Origin: Rhodobacteraceae bacterium UBA2553
GTDB taxonomy: Bacteria; Pseudomonadota; Alphaproteobacteria; Rhodobacterales; Rhodobacteraceae
DNA length: 14,774 nt
Assembly (NCBI GenBank): GCA_002340515.1
Contig: DDMF01000033.1
Coordinates: 1-14,774, forward strand
Reading direction: 5' to 3'
Below the pieces are notes generated by a model. It had not been told where the DNA came from and ran no database searches. It worked only from the letters and a program-made list of their open reading frames with translations. Shown here in pieces: positions 7,120-13,833 of the stretch. Made by a program: the position numbers and the translations under genes. Within the stretch, counting starts at the first letter, position 1, and every line of letters starts with the position of its first letter.

Positions 7120-7926
7120 ATGCCAAACGTCATTAAAAATAGCCTTGTCACCCTTGCATTTATTGTCACCACCGTAAGCCCTGCATTGTCAGCCCAATGC
7201 GGCAATTCCGCCGCTGGATTTGACGCGTGGAAAGCAGATTTTGCGACGGAGGCCAAACGCGCGGGTGTCAAAGGCAAAGGGCTCGCAGCATTGGCCGCGA
7301 CATCTTACGCCCAAGCCACGATCAATGCAGACCGCAACCAAAAGAGCTTCAAATACGCTTTGGACAAATTCCTTCAAATTCGTGGCGCGGATACGATCAT
7401 CGCCCAAGGCAAACGCCGCAAAGCAAAGAACCCAGCATTCTACAGGGCGCTTGAACAACAATACGGCGTGCCTGCTGGGGTGCTTTTAGCCATTCACGGC
7501 ATGGAAACGGCCTTTGGTGGATTTATGGGAGATTCCAATGTGGTCTCTGCCATTGTGACCCTGACCTATGATTGCCGCAGATCAGATTTCTTCAAACCAC
7601 ATGCCATTGGTGCCTTAAAGCTTGTTGATCACGGCTCAATCACCCCGGCAACCAAAGGGGCAAAACATGGCGAGCTGGGGCATACGCAGTTTTTGCCAGG
7701 CAACGCACTGGAATTTGGTGTGGACGGGAATGGTGACGGCGTTGTGAACTTCTACGACCTTGCGGATGCCCTGGCCTCAACCGCCAATTACTTACGAAAA
7801 CACGGGTGGAAACCGGGTAAAGGTTATCAACAAGGGCAAGCCAATTATCGAGTGCTCAAAGAGTGGAACGCCGCCACGGTCTATCAACAATCTCTTGCGC
7901 TAATGGGGGCCAAAATCGACGGGTAA
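7120..7926 (+). CDS. Secreted MltB-family lytic murein transglycosylase
   Basis: A 268-residue SLT_2 (MltB-like, glycoside hydrolase family 103) enzyme that would cut the glycan strands of peptidoglycan with formation of 1,6-anhydro-MurNAc. Residues 1-25 form a signal peptide (MPNVIKNSLVTLAFIV, cleavage after ALSA), so it acts in the periplasm. The Cys27 that follows is not in a lipobox, so it is soluble rather than a lipoprotein. The catalytic Glu is Glu129 in AIHGMETAFG. GELGHTQFLPG (184-194) and STANYLRKHGW (220-230) are family motifs. Asp202-Asp206 in VDGNGDGVVNFYDL resembles the single EF-hand-like calcium loop known from E. coli MltB/Slt35. The ATG at 7120 is chosen because it opens the signal peptide; the GTG at 7033 lies inside the glnBA terminator. 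It is somewhat shorter than MltB and appears to be transcribed alone. Confidence 0.93.
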   Translation: MPNVIKNSLVTLAFIVTTVSPALSAQCGNSAAGFDAWKADFATEAKRAGVKGKGLAALAATSYAQATINADRNQKSFKYALDKFLQIRGADTIIAQGKRRKAKNPAFYRALEQQYGVPAGVLLAIHGMETAFGGFMGDSNVVSAIVTLTYDCRRSDFFKPHAIGALKLVDHGSITPATKGAKHGELGHTQFLPGNALEFGVDGNGDGVVNFYDLADALASTANYLRKHGWKPGKGYQQGQANYRVLKEWNAATVYQQSLALMGAKIDG

Positions 7927-8089
7927 GCTGGCTAATTTCGGTTAACTATTGTGATACCGACAAGGAAACCCGCCCCCAAATTATGCCGTTCTTGCCCCAT
8001 TTCTTCCGTGCTTTGCGCAAAATCAACCCGCATCATGCTCCAAGACGACCACCAATGGACGTCAAAATGAAAAAAAAGAGAGCAGAGCA

Positions 8090-8263
8090 ATGAGCAACAT
8101 GACACATACAGAGCAGCGTTTGGCAGAGGTTTTTCGGAGTGGCGGACTGATGTCTCACATCGGATCTCGAATTGCCGACATTCGGCGACACAACAGCCTC
8201 CCACAGACCATCCGCCACTGGTCACCGGTCGATGGTTTTGTACCCATGACCTTGGGCAGCTAA
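8090..8263 (+). CDS. Small protein of unknown function (57 aa)
   Basis: An ATG at 8090 opens a 57-codon frame ending in TAA at 8261-8263. A purine-rich AAGAGAGCAGAG stretch lies just before it. The product starts MSNMTHTEQRLAEVFRSGGL, is rich in Arg and His in the middle (SRIADIRRHNSLPQTIRHW) and ends FVPMTLGS. It has no signal peptide, no membrane segment and no cysteines, and it does not look like a DUF1127 protein. A 12-codon frame (ATG 8055, TGA 8091-8093) overlaps its start as ATGA, which could couple translation, but that frame has no ribosome site of its own. The 163 bases between the transglycosylase and this gene hold no other clear gene. I do not recognise the family. Amino-acid make-up and position suggest a real gene, but this is not proven. 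Confidence 0.5.
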   Translation: MSNMTHTEQRLAEVFRSGGLMSHIGSRIADIRRHNSLPQTIRHWSPVDGFVPMTLGS

Positions 8264-8267
8264 AATC

Positions 8268-8301
8268 TTTCGTGCCTTACCGCATGACGCTAGGCACGAA
8301 A
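8268..8301. repeat. Perfect 10-bp stem-loop between convergent genes
   Basis: TTTCGTGCCT (8268-8277) and AGGCACGAAA (8292-8301) are exact reverse complements around a 14-base loop. It starts 4 bases after the small gene's stop and ends 8 bases past the stop of the opposing DUF3445 gene. Its place between two convergent genes suggests a shared transcript end. Neither side has a real T-run (TTTC on one, AGATTTTA on the other), so any termination would be weak or the hairpin may protect 3' ends. Confidence 0.6.
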
Positions 8302-8309
8302 CGCTTTCA

Positions 8310-9161
8310 TCAACGCCCCGACGGCGCTGGCAGATTGATCTCAAGTTCAGCCAGCCGCGCCTCGGACAAAACATAGGTGTGGATCGAGAAAATCACCGCC
8401 CCTGAGCGTTCCAACCTTCGCATTCCCTGCCGCTCCACCCGCAGCCATTGCGGGCCACTTCCGGGCGCAAGGCGCACATCCTTTTCCAGCCGTGGCTGGT
8501 GCAGCTCAGGATCGCCGTAGGATAAGTAATTCCCCCGCCACATTGGTCGCGCGACCTGAATGCCATCAAACAACCGCTGCACACGCTTTGCAATTTCCTC
8601 TGTATAAACCTCGACCGGGACATGGATTCGCGTCATCGGTTGCATGAACTTTTCCGCCAATGTCCAACTTGAGGGAAAGCATAAAATCGCTCCGGTCAGT
8701 ACATGCTCCGATCCGATTTTCTCCATAATCACAAGATCTTCTTGGACAATCGCGCCACAGGTCAAAAGCGGTTGATCATAGTCAATCTCAACCTTGCGCC
8801 CATCCGGACAGATCACTGATGTTGTGCTGACGTGATACCCCTGAGCATCCCTCACCTCTTCCAAAACACATTCCAAAAGCTCTTGTGCGGCAGGCATAGC
8901 CGCATCTGAAATCTGGTGAACCGCCTCTTTGCATGTCGCCATCAGATGCAAACGATGCGCCATCTGCGTGCCATATGCTTCATCTTGCAGCAACCACTCG
9001 CCAGGCAGCATCGGGTTTAGCCCGGGCAGGCGTTGGGTGCGATCCTCCTCCCAGGGCCGCAGAGGCAAATATCTTTGACAAATCTCGACCACTCCGGCCT
9101 CCATTATGGTTTTGTGCAGATTGATTGGCGAGGAAAGGAATGGCAAGAACAAGTCGGACAT
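8310..9161 (-). CDS. DUF3445 / heme-dependent oxidative N-demethylase alpha-subunit-like protein
   Basis: A 283-residue protein matching, from memory, the DUF3445 family, whose studied members are the heme-binding catalytic alpha subunit of oxidative N-demethylases (dimethylamine-type monooxygenases), with a PAS-like heme pocket. Features seen: LPGLNPMLPGEWLLQD (45-60), GAIVQEDLVIME (136-147), SSWTLAEKFMQPMTRIHVPV (164-183) with the family IHxPV motif at His180, and LRVERQGMRRL (240-250) leading to FSIHTYV (258-264). No signal peptide or membrane helix, so cytoplasmic. The ATG at 9161 has GAGGGG about 6 bases upstream; ATG at residue 20 is an alternative. The electron-transfer and other subunits of known N-demethylases are not next to it, so its true substrate is open. 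It is divergent from the hydrolase-OsmC gene across 98 bases, which may hold promoters for both. Confidence 0.85.
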   Translation of the reverse strand: MSDLFLPFLSSPINLHKTIMEAGVVEICQRYLPLRPWEEDRTQRLPGLNPMLPGEWLLQDEAYGTQMAHRLHLMATCKEAVHQISDAAMPAAQELLECVLEEVRDAQGYHVSTTSVICPDGRKVEIDYDQPLLTCGAIVQEDLVIMEKIGSEHVLTGAILCFPSSWTLAEKFMQPMTRIHVPVEVYTEEIAKRVQRLFDGIQVARPMWRGNYLSYGDPELHQPRLEKDVRLAPGSGPQWLRVERQGMRRLERSGAVIFSIHTYVLSEARLAELEINLPAPSGR

Positions 9162-9259
9162 AACGGCCCCTCACGATCCCGTGCAATTTGGTGCCACCCC
9201 CTTGTGGCGGAACGAAACTCTGCCCATCGTTTGGACAGACACATGAAAAGGGATCGAGA

Positions 9260-10477
9260 ATGCCAACCGAGCGTTTCACTTTTAAGGGCCATGGCGGCCA
9301 TGACCTCGCAGCACGTCTTGATCTACCTCCGGGGCCGCATCTCGCCACGGCCCTGTTTGCCCATTGCTTTACTTGCGGCAAAGACATCGCGGCAGCGCGC
9401 CGGATTTCTGCCCGCTTGGCGGCCGTAGGGATTGCGGTGCTGCGCTTTGATTTCACGGGTCTGGGGCATTCGGGCGGCGAGTTTGAAAACACCCATTTTT
9501 CATCCAATGTCGAAGACATCGTGCTCGCAGCAGGTGCGCTCGAAGCGCGCGGCATGGCCCCAACCCTATTGATTGGCCACTCCCTCGGCGGCGCGGCGGT
9601 CCTAAAAGCGGCTCCTGAGTTGCCCAAAACCATCGGCGTGGTGACCATTGGGGCGCCTTCCGATCCTGCAAATGTCCTTGCACAATTCACACATGCATTA
9701 CCCGAAATTGCCGAGAGCGGACGCGCAAATGTCAATTTGGGCGGACGGCCTTTCACCCTCGGGCGCAGTTTTGTTGAGGATGTTCAAGACAACGCATTAG
9801 AAACCGCAATCCACACACTAAACGCCGCCCTTTTGGTGCTTCACGCTCCGCGCGATGAAGTGGTCAGCATCGAGCATGCCTCGCGTATTTTCATCGCAGC
9901 TAAACATCCAAAAAGCTTTGTGACGCTTGATGATGCCGACCATTTAATCACACGCCCGGAAGATGCGGAATATGTGGCGGATGTCATTTCGGCATGGGCT
10001 GCGCGCTATCTTGACCTTTCGCCACCCGCCCCGCCTCCTGGCGCGCCAGAAGGCATCGTGCGCGTTACAGAAGCTGACCCCAACGGGTTTCTACAAGATG
10101 TCCAGTCCGGCCCATTTCACCATACCCAAGCGGACGAACCCCTGGCCTATGGCGGCACCAATAAGGGGATGTCACCCTATGGGTTCCTCTCAGCCGGGCT
10201 CGGCGCCTGTACCTCCATGACGATCCGCATGTATGCCCGGCGCAAAGGCTGGCCGCTGACCCATGTGCGCGTGGATGTGAGCCACAATAAAGTCCATGCG
10301 CAAGACGCGGAGACCGGCACACGGGCCAAAATCGATAAGTTTCGCCGCGAAGTACATTTGAATGGGCCGTTAAACACCGAACAACGCGACCGTCTTTTGG
10401 AGATCGCGGACCGTTGCCCTGTGCATCGCACTTTGGAAGCAACAAGCGCCGTGGAAACCATTTTGGTGGACAATTAG
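9260..10477 (+). CDS. Fused alpha/beta hydrolase - OsmC family protein
   Basis: A 405-residue two-domain protein. Residues 1-250 are an alpha/beta hydrolase with nucleophile elbow GHSLGG (Ser108), probable acid Asp199 (HAPRDEVV) and His228 (DADHLI); the oxyanion region is near AHCFTCGKD. Residues 265-405 are an OsmC/Ohr-like domain with the two reactive cysteines of thiol peroxidases, Cys317 in LGACTSMT and Cys386 in RCPVHRTL. A Pro-rich linker (SPPAPPPGAP, 254-263) joins them. OsmC proteins reduce organic hydroperoxides, so the fusion may release an acyl or ester group and detoxify it, but no substrate is established. The ATG at 9260 follows AAAGGGATCGAG, a plausible ribosome site; an in-frame GTG at 9188 has none. 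Fusions of this kind are known in proteobacteria. Confidence 0.93.
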   Translation: MPTERFTFKGHGGHDLAARLDLPPGPHLATALFAHCFTCGKDIAAARRISARLAAVGIAVLRFDFTGLGHSGGEFENTHFSSNVEDIVLAAGALEARGMAPTLLIGHSLGGAAVLKAAPELPKTIGVVTIGAPSDPANVLAQFTHALPEIAESGRANVNLGGRPFTLGRSFVEDVQDNALETAIHTLNAALLVLHAPRDEVVSIEHASRIFIAAKHPKSFVTLDDADHLITRPEDAEYVADVISAWAARYLDLSPPAPPPGAPEGIVRVTEADPNGFLQDVQSGPFHHTQADEPLAYGGTNKGMSPYGFLSAGLGACTSMTIRMYARRKGWPLTHVRVDVSHNKVHAQDAETGTRAKIDKFRREVHLNGPLNTEQRDRLLEIADRCPVHRTLEATSAVETILVDN

Positions 10478-10587
10478 GCGGGCTTTCACTGGTCTCTTCT
10501 GAAGATAAATCAGGGAATTTCCGTCAGTTTCACTCTCACAGGGTGTTTTACCTTGACCTACGCGTCCTGCCTGTCGAAAACCGCCCT

Positions 10588-11640
10588 ATGAGCACAGGTA
10601 GACTTACAATTGATTTAGACGCAGTGGCCGCCAACTGGCGGACCCTTGATGCGAAAACAGCCAGCGACGTTCAAACCGCCGCCGTGGTCAAGGCAGATGC
10701 CTATGGATTAGGTGTGGCCAAAGTGGGTCGCGCACTGGCTGCTGCCGGCGCACGGCGCTTTTTTGTAGCGGTCGCTGAAGAAGGGGCAGCCCTACGTCAA
10801 GCATTAGGGCCGGGGCCGGAGATAAGTGTGTTTTCCGGGCATATGTCGGGCGACACCGACATGATCCACGATCTGGGTTTGGTACCGATGCTGAACTCTG
10901 TTGAACAGATGACCCGCCATTTCGAAGCTTTGCCGGGCCACCCTTTTGGCATTCAACTCGACACAGGCATGAACCGCCTGGGTATGGAACCCGGCGAATG
11001 GTCAGCGCTGCGCGAGCTTTGTGTGGCGCAAGGCCCCCGGTTGATCATGAGCCACCTTGCCTGCGCGGACGAGCCTGATCACGCAATGAACCAACAACAA
11101 CTATCGGCATTTTTGGAAATGACCGCCGAAATCGAAGCGCCGCGCAGCCTGTCTGCCACCGGGGGGATCTTGCTGGGGTCCGACTATCACTTTGACCTCA
11201 CGCGGCCTGGAGTTGGTCTTTATGGCGGTCTTCCCTTTGAAGAGGCGCGACCCGTCGTGGAACTGAACCTTCCAGTGGTCCAAATTCGCACCCTCGCGGT
11301 CGGTGAAACCGTTGGGTATGCCAATTCTTGGGTTGCTGAGCGTCCATCGCGTATTGCCACGGTTTCGGGCGGCTATGCTGATGGTCTTAGCCGACAGGCA
11401 TCAAACAAGGCTGTGATGTTTTACGAAGATACGCCCTGCCCCATCGTTGGCCGCATCTCTATGGATTTGATTTGTGCCGATATCACGCATATCCGCGAGA
11501 CCCCCAAAAGCCTGACGATGCTTGGCAGACACCAGAATGTCGATGATCTGGCCAATGTCTCAAAGACCATCGGATACGAGGTTCTGACCCAGCTAGGCAC
11601 TAGATACGCAAGGTATTACGCACGAGGACGCGAGGAATGA
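10588..11640 (+). CDS. alr: Alanine racemase
   Basis: A 350-residue fold-type III PLP enzyme that makes D-alanine from L-alanine for peptidoglycan. Lys35 in AAVVKADAYGLG binds PLP. LDTGMNRLGM (124-133), TRPGVGLYGG (205-214), VGYANSW with catalytic Tyr244 (242-248), GGYADGLSR (261-269) and GRISMDL (288-294) are the expected motifs. The last usually reads MDQ and here has Leu. The protein is slightly shorter than most alanine racemases. The ATG at 10588 begins the conserved N-terminus (TIDLDAVAANW), though no strong ribosome site precedes it. Its stop codon overlaps the start of the MlaE-like gene in ATGA, so alr heads an operon with the lipid ABC transporter. Biosynthetic rather than catabolic use is inferred from this envelope context. 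Confidence 0.96.
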   Translation: MSTGRLTIDLDAVAANWRTLDAKTASDVQTAAVVKADAYGLGVAKVGRALAAAGARRFFVAVAEEGAALRQALGPGPEISVFSGHMSGDTDMIHDLGLVPMLNSVEQMTRHFEALPGHPFGIQLDTGMNRLGMEPGEWSALRELCVAQGPRLIMSHLACADEPDHAMNQQQLSAFLEMTAEIEAPRSLSATGGILLGSDYHFDLTRPGVGLYGGLPFEEARPVVELNLPVVQIRTLAVGETVGYANSWVAERPSRIATVSGGYADGLSRQASNKAVMFYEDTPCPIVGRISMDLICADITHIRETPKSLTMLGRHQNVDDLANVSKTIGYEVLTQLGTRYARYYARGREE

Positions 11641-12419
11641 TGCTGACTTATCCATTGGCGGCCTTAGGCCGGACCATGCTTGGCTTTTTGGCTGTGCTTG
11701 GTCGCATTGCCATTTTTGGTGGGCAATCCCTCAGTCATATTGTGCGCCCGCCGTTTTACCCCCGCGAATTCCTATCCGCATTGATCAATATCGGCTATTT
11801 CAGCCTGCCCGTGGTGGGATTAACGGCCATCTTCACCGGCGGCGCACTTGCGCTCCAGATTTATTCGGGCGGGCAACGGTTTTCGGCCGAAGCCGTTGTG
11901 CCGCAAATTGTCGCCATCGGCATGGTGCGCGAACTTGGGCCAGTCTTGGTGGGGCTGATGATTGCCGCACGGGTGACCTCCTCAATCGCTGCTGAAATTG
12001 CGACCATGAAGGTCACCGAACAAATCGACGCCTTGGTCACACTGTCAACCCACCCTATGAAATACCTGACTGCGCCGCGCGTTCTGGCCGCAATATTGGT
12101 GGTCCCGGCCCTTGTAGGACTTGGTGATATCATCGGGATCATGGGCGGCTACATCGTGGGCACCAAGCAACTTGGCTTTGCGCCCGGCGCGTACATCTCG
12201 AACACATGGAACTTTCTTGAAACCGCCGACATCATATCGTCTTTGGTCAAAGGGGCTGTATTTGGGTTGATCGCCGCCGTCATGGGCTGCTACCACGGCA
12301 TGCATTCCGGTCGTGGCGCACAAGGGGTGGGTCGGGCCACAAAAACATCAGTTGAGGCCGCGGCCATTATGATCCTCGCTGCCAACTTCCTTCTCACAAG
12401 TCTGTTTTTTGCATCATGA
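11637..12419 (+). CDS. MlaE-family ABC transporter permease
   Basis: A 260-residue inner-membrane permease of the MlaE (TIGR00056) family, the transmembrane part of transporters that move phospholipids or other lipids between membranes. An amphipathic N-terminal helix and about five membrane segments can be seen (near 15-30, 52-75, 88-110, 148-172, 205-218 and 240-258). The family hallmark GMVRELGPVLVGLMIAARV lies at 95-113, followed by AAEIATMKVTEQIDAL (118-133), the coupling region facing the ATPase. The ATG at 11637 follows GAGGA at 11624-11628; the adjacent ATG at 11640 is also possible. It overlaps alr at its start and the ATPase at its end, each by ATGA, so the three are probably translationally coupled. 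No MlaD (MCE) gene lies in the visible operon. Confidence 0.95.
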   Translation: MMLTYPLAALGRTMLGFLAVLGRIAIFGGQSLSHIVRPPFYPREFLSALINIGYFSLPVVGLTAIFTGGALALQIYSGGQRFSAEAVVPQIVAIGMVRELGPVLVGLMIAARVTSSIAAEIATMKVTEQIDALVTLSTHPMKYLTAPRVLAAILVVPALVGLGDIIGIMGGYIVGTKQLGFAPGAYISNTWNFLETADIISSLVKGAVFGLIAAVMGCYHGMHSGRGAQGVGRATKTSVEAAAIMILAANFLLTSLFFAS

Positions 12420-13162
12420 TCCAGCTTTCAAACCTTCACAAAGGCTTTGGCCCCAAAAAAGTTCTGGATGGGGTGAACCTGACCATCGGGCGTGGCGAAA
12501 GCATGGTCATTATCGGCGGATCCGGCACCGGGAAATCCGTGCTGCTGAAATGCGTTCTCGGCCTTATGATCCAAGACAGTGGAATAATCACGCTTGATGG
12601 CCAAGACACATCAACCGTCGAACGCGATGCATTTTTGGCCCGATTTGGCATGCTATTCCAAGGTGGCGCGCTTTTTGACAGCCTTCCGGTCTGGCAAAAT
12701 GTTGCCTTTCGTTTGTTGCGTGGATCGCTTGCGCGCCCAAAAAGAGAAGCCCGCGAAATTGCCATTGAAAAGCTACGTCGGGTTGGTCTGAAACCGGATG
12801 TCGCAGACCTGTTTCCATCAGAATTGTCGGGTGGCATGCAAAAGCGCGTGGGGCTTGCCCGTGCCACCGCAGCAGAGCCTGAGATCATCTTTTTTGATGA
12901 ACCAACCACCGGGCTTGACCCGATTATGTCAGGCGTGATCAACGATTTGATCCGCGAGATTGTTGAAGAAATGGGCGCAACCGCGATGACGATCACCCAT
13001 GACATGAGTTCGGTTCGAGTGATTGCGGACAAGGTTGCGATGCTGCATGCGGGACGCATTCAATGGACCGGCCCGGTTGAGAACATGGACAATTCGGGCG
13101 ACCCTTATGTTTCACAATTTATCAGCGGTTCGGCAGATGGCCCAATTGAATCGGTTAGGTAA
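12416..13162 (+). CDS. MlaF-family ABC transporter ATP-binding protein
   Basis: A 248-residue ABC ATPase partner of the upstream permease. Seen in order: Walker A GGSGTGKS (34-41), Q loop MLFQGGALFDSLPVW (79-93), ABC signature LSGGMQKR (137-144), Walker B IIFFDEPTTGLDP (157-169) and switch His195 in THDMSSV. The Q-loop sequence QxGALFDSL is typical of the MlaF subfamily and supports a lipid-transport role. The start overlaps the permease stop (ATGA). The C-terminal extension beyond the switch is short (FISGSADGPIESVR). With the permease it would form the energised core of a retrograde or anterograde lipid transporter; direction cannot be told from sequence. Confidence 0.96.
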   Translation: MIQLSNLHKGFGPKKVLDGVNLTIGRGESMVIIGGSGTGKSVLLKCVLGLMIQDSGIITLDGQDTSTVERDAFLARFGMLFQGGALFDSLPVWQNVAFRLLRGSLARPKREAREIAIEKLRRVGLKPDVADLFPSELSGGMQKRVGLARATAAEPEIIFFDEPTTGLDPIMSGVINDLIREIVEEMGATAMTITHDMSSVRVIADKVAMLHAGRIQWTGPVENMDNSGDPYVSQFISGSADGPIESVR

Positions 13163-13268
13163 CTTCTGAAGCTTAGAAATATGACCACTCAGTTGTCCGC
13201 CTGCTCTCGCCACACGTAAGGCGCTCAAACCGGCCCAAAAGCATAAACTGCATTTGTCGGAAGAACGC

Positions 13269-13769
13269 GTGTTGAAACCACAGGCACACTGCCCCATATC
13301 CAAGCGCATGACATATTTGCGATATTTAAATCTTGGCCTTTTAATTGGCTTTCCCATCGCTTGGTTTGCGCCTCTGCTGCGGGCAGGTATTAACCTTCCC
13401 TTTTTTGGGCAATCCGAAATCAGCGTCATCTCGGGGCTTCAAACGCTTTGGGAAACAGATGTATTTCTAGCATTGCTCATCACCTTCTTTGCCATTTTTG
13501 CCCCCCTTATGAAAACACTTGGGCTTGCTTTGATCCAATTTGGTCAGATGCGCCGAAAAATGCTGCCCCTGTTTAATCTGATGGGCAAATTGGCCATGGC
13601 GGATATCTTCCTGATTGCCCTCTATGTCGTGGTGGTCAAAGGCGTGGGCGTTGCGAAAGTCGAGGTTGCTTGGGGGCTTTATCTTTTCACAGGCTGTATC
13701 TTAATTTCTTTGGGCATCAGCATGTTGACGAAAAAACGCAGTTCTCCGCTAATACCAGCCATAAGCTGA
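13269..13769 (+). CDS. PqiA-like (paraquat-inducible protein A) membrane protein
   Basis: A roughly 166-residue integral membrane protein of the PqiA family with four predicted helices (about 17-39, 66-92, 100-127 and 134-153). Family-like text includes LRYLNLGLLIGFPIAWFAPL, FGQSEISVISGLQTLW and LGKLAMADIF-type 'MGKLAMADIFLIALY' (105-119). It is a single PqiA unit, whereas E. coli PqiA has two with zinc-finger Cys pairs; here no such pairs exist. PqiA-type proteins work with MCE-domain lipid-transfer machinery, which fits the neighbouring MlaEF genes. The start is uncertain: GTG at 13269 has GGAAGAA a few bases upstream and is used here; ATG at 13308 (MTYLRYL) begins the conserved part but has no ribosome site; TTG at 13254 is weaker. 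The 106-base gap from mlaF-like suggests a looser operon link. Confidence 0.85.
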   Translation: MLKPQAHCPISKRMTYLRYLNLGLLIGFPIAWFAPLLRAGINLPFFGQSEISVISGLQTLWETDVFLALLITFFAIFAPLMKTLGLALIQFGQMRRKMLPLFNLMGKLAMADIFLIALYVVVVKGVGVAKVEVAWGLYLFTGCILISLGISMLTKKRSSPLIPAIS

Positions 13770-13833
13770 ATTCTGTTCGAATTACCGCGAACCGCCCCTT
13801 GCGTGGCGGGCTTGGCTCGGGCAAAACCTGTGC

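Noticed and set aside
7180..7200. Lipoprotein signal on the lytic transglycosylase
   Set aside because: Cys27 follows the signal peptide, but the residue before it is Gln (LSAQC), which does not fit a lipobox.
7863..8093. 76-codon frame across the transglycosylase end
   Set aside because: Most of it overlaps the transglycosylase in another frame and it has no family features; only its last 12 codons are of interest as a possible leader.
8980..9756. 258-codon frame on the - strand
   Set aside because: It is a shadow of the DUF3445 and hydrolase-OsmC genes; its low-complexity Ala/Arg/Pro make-up matches no protein.
13792..13809. Hairpin CCGCC/GGCGG before radA as a terminator
   Set aside because: Only 5 bp with an 8-base loop and no T-run follows.
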